Source: Moritella sp. F3 (lineage in GTDB: Bacteria; Pseudomonadota; Gammaproteobacteria; Enterobacterales; Moritellaceae). From it: DNA of 64,000 nt. The notes under the pieces were generated by a model that was not told where the DNA came from, made no database searches, and was given only the letters and a program-made list of their open reading frames with translations. The position numbers and the translations under genes are program-made. Positions 29,269 through 38,475 of this stretch are shown here, one piece after another (position 1 is the stretch's first letter; every line of letters begins with the position of its first letter). Location of the stretch: the NCBI RefSeq assembly GCF_015082335.1, contig NZ_BLRL01000017.1, positions 26,004-90,003 of the forward strand. The letters run 5' to 3'.

Positions 29269-30879
29269 TTACTCTTCGCTCGCCACATTATATTTTTTGT
29301 TAATTGGCTGCACGACATTCGCTTGTGATGCACCAAAGCCTAATACCCTCACGCTTTCATCAGTCAAAGCCTGCTTAGAGATCGGCTTGCTAATACAGCC
29401 CTCTATTGCTGCTTGTTCGTATTTGCCAAGGTTAAATTCAAACGGCTCCTCGGTTAGCGCTATGATGGGTGTTTTCTTATTACTTGAATCGCCAGACCGG
29501 ATCAATTTGATTGTTGCCAAAGCATCTTCACCGTGCACTTGCATATAAATAAGATCAAATTGATGTGTTTGAACCAGCTCTAAACTCTCGATTCCCGAAT
29601 TGGCGGTCACAACCTGCATATGCAATTGATTTAGAGTCTGCTGTAACACAACACGATTAATTTTATGATTTTCGACCAGCAAAACCTTAAGGCCGATTAA
29701 TTTAGCTAATACCAGATCACTGCGCCCAACAATATGCTGAGCCCGTAAAGGGTAAACACGCGGCAGGCTCAGATTGATCGTGAATTTGGCGCCTTCGCCT
29801 AACGTACTATCAACCTGTAGTGTCCCCTGCATTAAATTAATCAATCGCGAACAAATGACCAAACTTAATCCTCCGCTAGGTACCTCACTGGTTTTATGGG
29901 GATGTGATAAATCATCGGCATCAAATAGGCGTGATAATTTGGTCACCGGTATACCAATACCGGTATCATTAACAGTAAAGACAAGGTCTGTCAGTTCAGG
30001 GTTATCACCATTGATACCACGCACTTGCAATTCAACAAAACCACGGTCAGTAAATTTCAATGCATTCACAACTAAATTGACCAGAACCTGTTGTAGTCGA
30101 GTCGGATCTCCAATATAAAATCGATGTAAATCTTCAGGATAATCCAGACTAAAACGGACGCGTAAATTATGATGCGCCAAGGGACGCAGAGATGTATATA
30201 CCTGATCAAGAATTTCTAACAAGTCAAAGCATTCCTCGCTTAACTCTAAATTACCAGATTCTATTTTTGAATAATCAGCAACATTGTTCAACAGCATCAA
30301 CATGTGACTTGCTGATTGCTTCATTAATTTTAAATATTCTACTGATTTCGTATTTTGTGGCATTTCACATAGCAACTCCGCTGTACCCAAAATACTGCTT
30401 AAAGGCGTTCTAATATCATTACTTAAACTATCGACAAACTGCTGCTTAGTTTGCCCTGAAAACGGTTTATTTACCTGCGCGAGTGCTGATTTCTCAAGCT
30501 CTTTGTTCAGTAAATTAATTAATCCATCGAGCTCTACATAAGGAGAGCACAAAGAGGTTGTATGATTTTCTTTCTCATCAATGGCTTGCTGACATCCAGC
30601 TTGCAGCATTGCCAATGGCTTTTTGACCAGTCTATTCATGACCAGTTTCGAGATGAACAAGCACATGAGCAATAATGGGAGGGTGATCCATAATAAATTA
30701 AGCTTTAGTGACGTTAATGCGGCAACTTGTGCTGGGTTAACTTGTTGGCTTGTTACCTCTACAGCGATAAACATCCCCGTCACCATTATCACTAACATAA
30801 ATAATAATAATGTGCGTATTTTGTTATATAAGGAATACTGTAACACTACCTTATTTAAATCGACCTTGATTGCTCGCAT
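29269..30879 (-). CDS. Hybrid sensor kinase/receiver protein lacking both phospho-acceptors
   Basis: 536 residues. Two N-terminal membrane helices (about 22-42 and 59-80) enclose a tiny periplasmic loop; then come a HAMP-like linker, a dimerisation/phospho-acceptor helix (about 148-200), an HATPase domain and a C-terminal receiver (from about 402). The H-box reads SLSNDIRTPLSSILG, where SHE is standard: the phosphorylated histidine is Asn154. The receiver reads DLIYMQVHGEDALAT, where the phosphorylated aspartate should stand at Q447, and its acidic pocket is VEN rather than VED. The ATP-side N box (NLVVNALKFT) and DTGIGIP look intact; the last G box is altered (GGLSLVI). The gene is otherwise full length, so this is a preserved pseudo-kinase rather than debris. 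AAGGA precedes the ATG. Confidence 0.85.
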   Translation of the reverse strand: MRAIKVDLNKVVLQYSLYNKIRTLLLFMLVIMVTGMFIAVEVTSQQVNPAQVAALTSLKLNLLWITLPLLLMCLFISKLVMNRLVKKPLAMLQAGCQQAIDEKENHTTSLCSPYVELDGLINLLNKELEKSALAQVNKPFSGQTKQQFVDSLSNDIRTPLSSILGTAELLCEMPQNTKSVEYLKLMKQSASHMLMLLNNVADYSKIESGNLELSEECFDLLEILDQVYTSLRPLAHHNLRVRFSLDYPEDLHRFYIGDPTRLQQVLVNLVVNALKFTDRGFVELQVRGINGDNPELTDLVFTVNDTGIGIPVTKLSRLFDADDLSHPHKTSEVPSGGLSLVICSRLINLMQGTLQVDSTLGEGAKFTINLSLPRVYPLRAQHIVGRSDLVLAKLIGLKVLLVENHKINRVVLQQTLNQLHMQVVTANSGIESLELVQTHQFDLIYMQVHGEDALATIKLIRSGDSSNKKTPIIALTEEPFEFNLGKYEQAAIEGCISKPISKQALTDESVRVLGFGASQANVVQPINKKYNVASEE

Positions 30880-31156
30880 AACCCATATATCCTTATTACT
30901 TGCTATGTAATAAATTTAGTTAACATTAAAAAAATTGCCTAACTATCTAATATATTTTCGCTTTAATTCAATGAACAACGGCTTTTAAAGAGGATAATGG
31001 TTTATTTCTGCTAGTCAGTTCTATTTATGCTGTACAATAGTAAACATCGACTAGAAAAATGTGGTTGGAATTTTGGCTATGCTCCTATATAGTTCCTGCC
31101 CCAGAAATGCTTTCTAGCAATTATATTTATTCAATTCTATTTAAGAGGTAGCTTCT

Positions 31157-32539
31157 TTGCGCTTTCAAGATTTCGGTATCGATCCACGTTTAATCAGTTC
31201 AATCAAACATTTAGGATTTGAACAAGCAACAGAGGTGCAGGAAGCAGCTATCCCACTTATTTTAGGTGGCTGTGACATCATGGCTACATCGCAAACGGGT
31301 AGTGGTAAAACTATCGCTTACGGTCTGCCAATATTACAGCGTATGTTAAAGCAACGTCGTTTCGAACACCGCGCAGTACGTGCCGTGATCTTAGCGCCAA
31401 CACGTGAACTTGCAATCCAAGTACATGCCAACATGAAACACCTGGGCATGAGCTTAGATTATCAAATCCAATTAATTATTGGTCGTGAGTCATTCCAGCA
31501 TCAAGAAAAACTGCTGCGTAAAAACCCTGAAGTATTAATTGCAACACCGGGTCGTCTACTTGATCATATTCGTGAAAAATCAATTTCACTTGAGCACTTA
31601 GAATTCCTTGTGTTAGATGAAGCTGACCGTATGTTAGACATGGGTTTCCGTGATGACGTATCTGCAATTTCAAACAGTGCGCCAAACGTAAAACGTCAAA
31701 CAATGTTGTTCTCTGCAACACTAGAACACGTTGATGTTGCCAATATTTGTAACCAAGTATTACGTGCGCCAGAACGTATTGAGATTAATCGCTCAAACGA
31801 TCAACATGAAAAAATTGAACAGCGTCTGCATTTTTCTGACAACCTAACACACAAAGAAGAACAATTAGTTCATCTTGCAAAAACTGAAGATTATCGCCAA
31901 CTGTTAGTCTTTACTGCGACGAAGTCAGATACAGAACGTCTAGCAAAACTATTAGTAGATAACGGTATTGATGCCACATCTATTAACGGTGACATGTTAC
32001 AAAATCAACGTAAACGTACGCTAGAAGATTTCCGTCGTGGCCGTGTTGAAGTATTGGTTGCAACAGATGTTGCTGCACGTGGTCTTGATATTCGTACGTT
32101 AAGCCATGTGATCAACTTTGATTTACCAATTAACCCAGAAGACTTTATTCACCGAACTGGTCGAACTGGTCGTGCTGGCGCAAGCGGTATTGCTATCTCA
32201 CTCGTAAGCCCGAAAGATTGGACTTCATTTGGTAAGATCGAAAGCTACTTAAAAGTAAAACTGCCTTGCACTATGCTAGAAGGTTTTGAAGCTAAATTTA
32301 AAGGTCTTAAACCAAAGCCAGCGAAGAAACGTTTACCTGCAAGTAATAAAGGTCGCCCAACGAAGCTGACGCGTAAAGGTGATAAGAATGCACCGACGCA
32401 CAAGCAGAATACTGCGCCGAAACAAGACAAGAAACAATCAATGCGCGATTCAATGGCAAGTGCCGTAGATAGCGGTTTCGCACCGATGAAGAGAAAGCCA
32501 AGAGCTGAAATCATCGACGATGGTCGCGAAGAAGATTAA
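31157..32539 (+). CDS. DEAD-box ATP-dependent RNA helicase (SrmB/RhlE-like)
   Basis: All core motifs are present: Q-motif GFEQATEVQEAAIP, Walker A SQTGSGKT, PTREL, DEAD in VLDEADRMLDMGF, SAT, and HRTGRTGRAG. The 460-residue protein ends in a Lys/Arg-rich tail (from about 375) likely to bind RNA. By overall pattern it is nearest to SrmB/RhlE enzymes that help ribosome assembly and mRNA turnover in the cold, but the exact orthologue is unsettled. It starts at TTG (31157), with AAGAGG 8 bases before it. A strong terminator follows the stop. Confidence 0.92.
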   Translation: MRFQDFGIDPRLISSIKHLGFEQATEVQEAAIPLILGGCDIMATSQTGSGKTIAYGLPILQRMLKQRRFEHRAVRAVILAPTRELAIQVHANMKHLGMSLDYQIQLIIGRESFQHQEKLLRKNPEVLIATPGRLLDHIREKSISLEHLEFLVLDEADRMLDMGFRDDVSAISNSAPNVKRQTMLFSATLEHVDVANICNQVLRAPERIEINRSNDQHEKIEQRLHFSDNLTHKEEQLVHLAKTEDYRQLLVFTATKSDTERLAKLLVDNGIDATSINGDMLQNQRKRTLEDFRRGRVEVLVATDVAARGLDIRTLSHVINFDLPINPEDFIHRTGRTGRAGASGIAISLVSPKDWTSFGKIESYLKVKLPCTMLEGFEAKFKGLKPKPAKKRLPASNKGRPTKLTRKGDKNAPTHKQNTAPKQDKKQSMRDSMASAVDSGFAPMKRKPRAEIIDDGREED

Positions 32540-32543
32540 TCCT

Positions 32544-32571
32544 AAAAACCTGCTCCCGAGCAGGTTTTTTT
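32544..32571 (+). terminator. Terminator of the helicase gene
   Basis: AAACCTGCT (32546-32554) pairs with AGCAGGTTT (32559-32567) around a CCCG loop and runs into TTTTTTT. It lies 5 bases after the helicase stop codon. Confidence 0.92.
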
Positions 32572-32651
32572 ATTTATACTGGTTGATTCTTTTTGTTTAT
32601 ACTGTTTTATAAAGAAACGTATAACACAGTTAAGCTCACGGGAGAGCAACC

Positions 32652-33563
32652 ATGGCAGGATTAAGTTTAATCGCCCTACTCGATGATATCGCATCAGTAT
32701 TGGATGATGTCGCACTGATGACAAAAGTCGCTGCAAAGAAGACGGCTGGCGTGTTAGGTGATGATCTGGCGCTCAATGCCCAACAAGTATCTGGCGTCAG
32801 TGCCGAACGGGAATTACCCGTGGTTTGGAAAGTCGCGAAAGGATCTTTCAAGAACAAAGCGATTTTAGTACCCGCCGCGCTCCTCATTAGCGCGATTGCC
32901 CCTTGGTTAATTACCCCACTTTTACTTATCGGTGGCTTATTTTTATGCTTTGAAGGTGCCGAGAAACTGCATCATGCTAAGTCAGCAACCGAGCATGAAA
33001 ATAATACTGACGATGATTCCTTAGCCGGATTATCCGTTGAAGAATTCGAAAATCAAAAAGTCAAAGGCGCTATTCGTACCGATTTCATCTTATCCGCCGA
33101 GATTATTGTGATCGCGCTGGGCACAGTACAAATTGAATCATTAGCCACCCAGTTAACCGTGGTCAGTTTGATCGCTCTGCTCATGACTATTGGTGTTTAT
33201 GGCTTGGTCGCGGGTATCGTCAAAATGGATGATGTGGGTTTATATCTCGTTAATAACAGCCGAGTAAAAACGCTGAAACACTATTTAGGTAATGGCTTAC
33301 TTACTTTTGCACCCAAGTTAATGCGCTCATTAGCCGTAATCGGCACGGTTGCGATGTTCTTAGTCGGTGGCAGTATCGTGTTGCACAGTATTCCGGGCTC
33401 TCATGATGTGGTTCATTCGCTACTAACGATGCTACCAGAAGCATTATCACAAAACGTGATAGTCAGTACTGTTGCACCGATTGCGGTCGATGGCTTAGTC
33501 GGATTGTTGGCTGGTTTTATTGTGCTGTTGGTTGTCAGTGGTGTACAAAAATTAAGAATCTGA
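32652..33563 (+). CDS. DUF808 (YedI-family) inner-membrane protein
   Basis: 303 residues beginning MAGLSLIALLDDIASVLDDVA, the signature start of DUF808 proteins, with KVAAKKTAGVLGDDLALNAQQV following. Four or more membrane helices are visible (about 74-98, 150-200, 231-250 and 276-297). The function of the family is unknown. GGGAGAG lies 5 bases before the ATG. A 14-bp hairpin follows the stop codon. Confidence 0.88.
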   Translation: MAGLSLIALLDDIASVLDDVALMTKVAAKKTAGVLGDDLALNAQQVSGVSAERELPVVWKVAKGSFKNKAILVPAALLISAIAPWLITPLLLIGGLFLCFEGAEKLHHAKSATEHENNTDDDSLAGLSVEEFENQKVKGAIRTDFILSAEIIVIALGTVQIESLATQLTVVSLIALLMTIGVYGLVAGIVKMDDVGLYLVNNSRVKTLKHYLGNGLLTFAPKLMRSLAVIGTVAMFLVGGSIVLHSIPGSHDVVHSLLTMLPEALSQNVIVSTVAPIAVDGLVGLLAGFIVLLVVSGVQKLRI

Positions 33564-33581
33564 TTAGGAACATTTTTAATG

Positions 33582-33616
33582 GTAGTTGTTAAGGTAATAA
33601 TGACCTTAACAACTAC
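33582..33616. other. Stable 14-bp hairpin after the DUF808 gene
   Basis: GTAGTTGTTAAGGT (33582-33595) and its exact complement (33603-33616) enclose a seven-base loop. It sits between two convergent genes. Without a following U-tract it may protect mRNA 3' ends rather than terminate transcription. Confidence 0.6.
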
Positions 33617-33675
33617 TGAATAACACAGCTTCATTGTACGGCGTCGTTACTCATTGGTTTTATCTAATCGACTAC

Positions 33676-34212
33676 CTAACACCAAACTTCAGGTTTAATG
33701 CTAATACTTGTTTCGCCAGATAACACTTGAATATCGCCATCCTGGATCATCAATTGTAGCTCCATATTACGGCTATATAGCTTTTCCATTTGCTCGGCAG
33801 TTTCATCATTAATATATTGAATTGATAAATTATCAGCACTGTATTTAATCTTCTTAAACCACAATCCTGCGCTGCGGCCGCCATACGTATAGATTGTCGC
33901 TTTCTGTGCTTGATTACAGGCTTTCTTCAAACGTTTATCCGATGGTTGGCCTAAATCAATCCATTGCTCGATCACGCCGATATCCGATTTAAACCAAATA
34001 TCCGGTTCTTCATCTTCACCTAGACCTTTAGTAAAGCTCAAGCGTGCCTCTGCATCCACGTTTAGCATCCAGGCTAATAAGCGTAGCATTAGACGGTTAT
34101 CGTTCTCTGAAGGATGTTGCGCAAGGGTTAGTGGGATATCATTAAGATAGACATGATTGTCGAGATCAACAATAGATACTTTTGCTTTTAAAATCGTTGC
34201 CGTTAAAGCCAT
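33676..34212 (-). CDS. yaeQ: YaeQ family protein
   Basis: 178 residues with the family hallmarks MALTATILKAKVSIVDLD, LAQHPSENDNRLMLRLLAW, GLGEDEEPDIW, QWIDLGQPSDKRLKKAC and NMELQLMIQDG, collinear with E. coli YaeQ. YaeQ has a PD-(D/E)XK nuclease-like fold; its cellular role is not settled. I start at ATG 34212 by similarity; an in-frame ATG at 34245 would add 11 residues, and neither has a strong ribosome binding site. Confidence 0.9.
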   Translation of the reverse strand: MALTATILKAKVSIVDLDNHVYLNDIPLTLAQHPSENDNRLMLRLLAWMLNVDAEARLSFTKGLGEDEEPDIWFKSDIGVIEQWIDLGQPSDKRLKKACNQAQKATIYTYGGRSAGLWFKKIKYSADNLSIQYINDETAEQMEKLYSRNMELQLMIQDGDIQVLSGETSISIKPEVWC

Positions 34213-34280
34213 GGGATTCACTAGTAAAGGGGATATGACAGGCATGATACACCAGTCTTTAAGGCAAGAAAGCTTAAGGT

Positions 34281-34327
34281 AAAAAAAAAGCCTAATAATC
34301 GCATATTGCTTTCACAACATGCGGCTT
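34281..34327 (-). terminator. Probable terminator of the tor operon
   Basis: On the minus strand AAGCC pairs with GGCTT and an inner GCAT pairs with ATGC, forming an interrupted stem that runs into nine T. It lies 45 bases after the torA stop. The stem is imperfect, so strength is uncertain. Confidence 0.6.
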
Positions 34328-34371
34328 ACTAAGCTTAATCAACAAGTGTTAATTAATGTATCGTTACATCA

Positions 34372-36885
34372 TTAAACAACTTCTTTTGGACCACCAAATG
34401 AGTTAACAGCGGGTGCTTTGCCTTTGAACTTCTCAAATTCAACCTGACATGTATTCGCAGACGTTGCTTGCGCAAGTTCCGAAGAACCGATATCGATTGT
34501 TAGGTTGTTTGGATCGCCATAAGTACAAAGTGAACCGATGCTTTCGTCTTCAGGACCATACCAAGCACCCTCTTCGATACGAATAACATTCACAGGGTAG
34601 TTATCATCAACTACAGCACCCGCTAACAACTGACCACGGTCATTGAATACACGGACGATGTCGCCATCTTTAATACCACGTTTTTTCGCATCTGCAGAGT
34701 TCATGTAAACAGGCTCACGACCTTGCACTGAATAGGTTGCACGGAGCGACTCTGATTCACACATTTGTGAATGCAGGCGTTTATTCGGGTGACAAGATTG
34801 CATCCATACTGGGAATTCATCTGATTTTGGACCACCGTGTGAACGTTCTGTTTTCTCGAACCACATTGGGTGACCTTTACAGTGCTCATAACCAAAACGC
34901 GCAATCTTACGGCTATAGATTTCAATAAAGCCAGAAGGTGTGCCCAGTGCGTTAACTTCAGGATCTTCACGGAAGTCAGCATGGCGCGTCCAGTTTTCAC
35001 CGTCACCGAAGTGGAAGTAACCTTCTTCCCAGAATTCATGGAAGTCAGGCATATCCCATTTACCGGCATTTGCTGTTTTAGATTCGTTATAAAGCTGCTC
35101 TAACCACTGCACTTCACTCTTACCTTGAGTATAGTCTTTACTCTTGCCCCAACGTTTCGTTAGTTCAGTAAAGATCTGAAAGTCAGTTTTAGATTGGAAT
35201 AGTGGGTCAACTAGCTTTTTCATACCCAATAAACCTTTCGCGCGGTATGAACCATAAATATCTAAATCGTTACGTTCGTATTGCGTACAAGCAGGTAGCA
35301 CGATATCAGAGAAACGACACGTTGCAGTCCAGTTGTAATCAATCGCAATCACAGTTTCCAGTTTTTGGAATGCTGCTTTCATGTTGTTACGATCTTGATG
35401 ACGATGCCAAGGATTACAACCCGTGAATACCATCATTTTGATATCAGGGAAGGTGATTTTTGAGCCATTGGCATCAATCACTTTACCTGGATTTTGTAGT
35501 GCATCAACAAAACGCGCTACAGGGATCGTTGAGCTTGCGCCTTTAAAATCTTTGCTTGTATGGCGGATTGGCTTGCCTGAATCAGGATTACGTGGGAATG
35601 CACCCGCGCCAACTGCACCTGAAGTAGGTACACCAATTGAGCTATAGTGATGACCATAACTAATACCGCCACCAGGTAGGCCAATTTGACCTATCATTGT
35701 CGCTAATACAGCGCCCATCCAATATGGTTGCTCACCATGTTGTTGACGTTGAATTGACCAACCAAATAAGAATTGCGTACGGCCATTGGTAATTAAACGG
35801 GCAAAATCACGAATTTCATCAGCAGGTACACCACAGATTTCACTCGCCCATTCAGGTGTTTTCTCAACTTTATCTTCAGTTTCACCTTGCACATATTTCA
35901 AGAATTCATCGAAGCCAAGTGCATAAGTATCAATGAATTTCTTATCATGCAGATCTTCTTTTACCATAGTATGTGCTACAGCAAGCATGAAAGGTACATC
36001 AGTATGTGGGTTGATGTATCTGTGTTCATTACCCAAATAGTTTTGCGTTTTGTTCTTCACAGGATCAACACTGATCACGCGAATTTTCTTCTCTGCAACT
36101 TTGTCTTTTAGCGCTTCAAGGTATTCAAAGCTATCATGTGTTTCACAGTTCCAACCTACTTGTAGGTTTTTCACTGGATCCGTTGCCCATAAGATAATTG
36201 TTTTACTGTTATCTAGGATTAACGGCCATGATGTACCTGGTGCATATACTTCTGTCGAGCCAAGTACGTAAGGCAGAATTGTTTGACCAGCACCCGTTGA
36301 GTAATCACCCACATCTTTTACTGACGCGCCATGCATTGCGATCGCACGAGCCATATGGCTACCACAGCTGTGTAATTGACCTGTTGCACGCCAACCGTTA
36401 GCACCAGTATGTAGACCAGATGGGCCATACGTATTTTGAACACGCTCTAATTCTTCATAGAACATGTCTAATGCTTGATCCCAAGTAACACGAATAAAGC
36501 GGTTATCACCACGTTGTGTTGTGTCACTCTTCTCACGGTTTAGATACCAATCTAAACGTACCATAGGGTAGCGAACGCGAGATGGGCTATAGATAATACC
36601 TTCAATGCCTTGCAGCATATCAGTTGGATATTTATCTAATTCAAAGGCTTTAACTTCAGTAACTTTACCGCCATGGATTTTTGCACGGAACGCACCCCAG
36701 TGCGAACCAGTTAGTTTCCATTCAGCACGCTCAGCCATCGTCGCCGCACTTGCAGTTTTTGGTGCTAATAAACTAGGACCAATTACAGCAACAGCTGATG
36801 TCGCCATCACCCCCTTTAAAAAGGAGCGACGACTTACTGATACATTTTCTTTATTAGACTTTTTGTCTCTATTAAACATAGTCAT
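34372..36885 (-). CDS. torA: Trimethylamine-N-oxide reductase TorA
   Basis: Periplasmic bis-MGD molybdoenzyme that reduces TMAO to trimethylamine as the terminal step of anaerobic respiration. Residues 1 to about 46 form a Tat signal (SRRSFLKG, then the ASA cleavage site). The molybdenum ligand serine lies in DYSTGAGQT. Further landmarks are GWSIQRQQHGEQPYWMG, TGCNPWHRHQDRNN and the C-terminal cofactor-binding SCHPNKRLHSQM. I use ATG 36885; ATG 36879 is equally possible and an upstream ATG at 36909 overlaps torC. The length is 837 aa. No torD chaperone is adjacent, so it must lie elsewhere. Confidence 0.95.
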   Translation of the reverse strand: MTMFNRDKKSNKENVSVSRRSFLKGVMATSAVAVIGPSLLAPKTASAATMAERAEWKLTGSHWGAFRAKIHGGKVTEVKAFELDKYPTDMLQGIEGIIYSPSRVRYPMVRLDWYLNREKSDTTQRGDNRFIRVTWDQALDMFYEELERVQNTYGPSGLHTGANGWRATGQLHSCGSHMARAIAMHGASVKDVGDYSTGAGQTILPYVLGSTEVYAPGTSWPLILDNSKTIILWATDPVKNLQVGWNCETHDSFEYLEALKDKVAEKKIRVISVDPVKNKTQNYLGNEHRYINPHTDVPFMLAVAHTMVKEDLHDKKFIDTYALGFDEFLKYVQGETEDKVEKTPEWASEICGVPADEIRDFARLITNGRTQFLFGWSIQRQQHGEQPYWMGAVLATMIGQIGLPGGGISYGHHYSSIGVPTSGAVGAGAFPRNPDSGKPIRHTSKDFKGASSTIPVARFVDALQNPGKVIDANGSKITFPDIKMMVFTGCNPWHRHQDRNNMKAAFQKLETVIAIDYNWTATCRFSDIVLPACTQYERNDLDIYGSYRAKGLLGMKKLVDPLFQSKTDFQIFTELTKRWGKSKDYTQGKSEVQWLEQLYNESKTANAGKWDMPDFHEFWEEGYFHFGDGENWTRHADFREDPEVNALGTPSGFIEIYSRKIARFGYEHCKGHPMWFEKTERSHGGPKSDEFPVWMQSCHPNKRLHSQMCESESLRATYSVQGREPVYMNSADAKKRGIKDGDIVRVFNDRGQLLAGAVVDDNYPVNVIRIEEGAWYGPEDESIGSLCTYGDPNNLTIDIGSSELAQATSANTCQVEFEKFKGKAPAVNSFGGPKEVV

Positions 36886-36898
36886 ACTTCTCTTTGAA

Positions 36899-38092
36899 TT
36901 AGTGAGCATCTTTGCTGTAATCAGATGAATGGTTTTGTAGATACTTCAAGATAACATCATGTGTATCACCATCTAAGTTCACAAAACCTTGCATGCCGGC
37001 AAACATACCAACCCAAGTATTTGCATCAAAATGCGCTTCAGCTGGTTGGGTATGACAAACACTACATGTTGTTTGGTAAGCGCCTTTCGCATAATCCCAA
37101 ATATTTTGTAGGTTTTCTTCATAACCTTTTTTATCAACCCATAGCGTGAACGTTACTTGTTCCCAAGGTAGACCAGTTAAATCATCTTCTCGTTTATCAC
37201 CACGAACGAATAGTGACTCATCTTGCGAAGCTTCTTTTGATAGTGTTGCTTGAACAATGTTTTTCGCAAAATCAAAGTACAATACACGACCGTAACCTTT
37301 GGCTTTATGCCAAGTCACTAATTCAACTTCTAGGCGATCACCAGACTCTGCAATCACTTTAAACTTCGTCGCAGGCGTTAATACACCGAGGTACTCAGTT
37401 TCTTTATCATCTTTATAAAGCGGCGTTTGTACAAGAGAGTAGTACTCTTTACCAATTTCAAATGAGTGACCTTCAAGGTTTTTCGCCATTTTGCCTAGTT
37501 CACTGATAGCAGTGGTATCCATTTCTGGTAAATGGTGAGCAATACCTTTATGGCAATCAAGACAAGATTGATCTCGCTCTGCAGCGCCACGCATTTGCAC
37601 CTGTGCCTTTTCAGACATCTTGGTGAAATCCATGCTCTTATAGTCATGGCAGTTACGGCATTCTAAAGAACCATTGGCTTTAAATCGCGCCCATTCGTTT
37701 TGTGCTAAATGCAAACGTTTCGACTCAAATTTCTCTTTGGTATCGACGGTACCAAGTAACCAACCAAATACGTCTTTACTCGCACGTGCTTTTGCAGCAA
37801 TTTTATTCTGCCAGCGATGTGGAACATGACAATCAGGACAAGTAGCACGCACACCACTTCGATTAGACCAATGGATCGTGCTTTGAATTTCTTGGTAGTT
37901 ATTCTCTTTCATACTATGACAAGAAATACAGAATGCTTCCGTGTTAGTTGCTTCTAGTGCAGTATTGAAACCACCCCAAAAAATAACACCAGCAAGGAAA
38001 GCACCACAAGTAATAATACCTAAAGAGATATGTTTACTTGGTTTGCTGAAAACGCTCCAAGAACGAGCGATCATAGAAAATAATTTTTTCAT
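36899..38092 (-). CDS. torC: Pentaheme c-type cytochrome TorC
   Basis: Membrane-anchored quinol dehydrogenase that passes electrons from menaquinol to TorA. One N-terminal membrane helix (about 22-44) is followed by the NapC/NirT-like tetraheme part (CISCH, CPDCH, CRNCH, CLDCH) and a C-terminal monoheme domain with CSVCH. Five haem motifs and 397 residues match TorC (E. coli 390). It ends 13 bases before the torA start. Confidence 0.95.
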   Translation of the reverse strand: MKKLFSMIARSWSVFSKPSKHISLGIITCGAFLAGVIFWGGFNTALEATNTEAFCISCHSMKENNYQEIQSTIHWSNRSGVRATCPDCHVPHRWQNKIAAKARASKDVFGWLLGTVDTKEKFESKRLHLAQNEWARFKANGSLECRNCHDYKSMDFTKMSEKAQVQMRGAAERDQSCLDCHKGIAHHLPEMDTTAISELGKMAKNLEGHSFEIGKEYYSLVQTPLYKDDKETEYLGVLTPATKFKVIAESGDRLEVELVTWHKAKGYGRVLYFDFAKNIVQATLSKEASQDESLFVRGDKREDDLTGLPWEQVTFTLWVDKKGYEENLQNIWDYAKGAYQTTCSVCHTQPAEAHFDANTWVGMFAGMQGFVNLDGDTHDVILKYLQNHSSDYSKDAH

Positions 38093-38131
38093 TATAGTAA
38101 TACCTAGATAATGATTAGTTGAGTAATTTGA

Positions 38132-38305
38132 TTAATGTGTTGGTAAGCCAAAAAGGATATGACTCATCCAAATGACAAAACCATAACCAAATACACTAAC
38201 AGTTGCGATAATTGGGAATAAGAAGACTGTTAGGAAAACAAATAGTTTCCACTCACCTTTTTTCTCAACTTTCTCGGCCTCTATATTACTTGTTTGCTGT
38301 TTCAT
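38132..38305 (-). CDS. torE: TorE/NapE-family small membrane protein, 57 aa
   Basis: Translates as a charged N-terminal stretch (MKQQTSNIEAEKVEKKGEWK), one membrane helix of about 25 residues containing FLFPIIATVSVFGYGFVIWM, and ending LFGLPTH. This is the NapE/TorE pattern: a short transmembrane protein encoded next to napC/torC genes. Its role in electron transfer is not established. AGGAA lies 6 bases before the ATG. It is the first gene of the torECA operon, 39 bases before torC, the same order as in Shewanella and Vibrio relatives. Confidence 0.88.
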   Translation of the reverse strand: MKQQTSNIEAEKVEKKGEWKLFVFLTVFLFPIIATVSVFGYGFVIWMSHILFGLPTH

Positions 38306-38341
38306 CTAAAATTCCTGCAGAAATGATGATCTCTAGATTAG

Positions 38342-38393
38342 AGTTTAGGATAGTGTAAAGTAAGGTCAAGTAAGATAAATTGCAACAGATCAA
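38342..38393 (-). promoter_or_regulatory. Candidate tor promoter with FNR-like site
   Basis: On the minus strand TTGACC (38369-38364) and TAAACT (38347-38342) are 16 bases apart. Upstream, TTGATCTGTTGCAA (38393-38380) matches the FNR box at 8 of 10 defined positions. Anaerobic control would suit the operon, but I cannot confirm it. No clear TorR box is visible. Confidence 0.35.
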
Positions 38394-38440
38394 AGAAAAT
38401 ATTATTTACTAAAGTATTTACAAAGTAATAGTTAATATAA

Positions 38441-38449
38441 GGGGGGGGG
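38441..38449. repeat. Nine-G homopolymer upstream of torE
   Basis: A run of nine G on the plus strand in otherwise AT-rich intergenic DNA between msrQ and the tor promoter. Such tracts are prone to slippage and could vary in length between cells. Confidence 0.9.
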
Positions 38450-38475
38450 AATAACGTTTTATGAGGATAATAACG

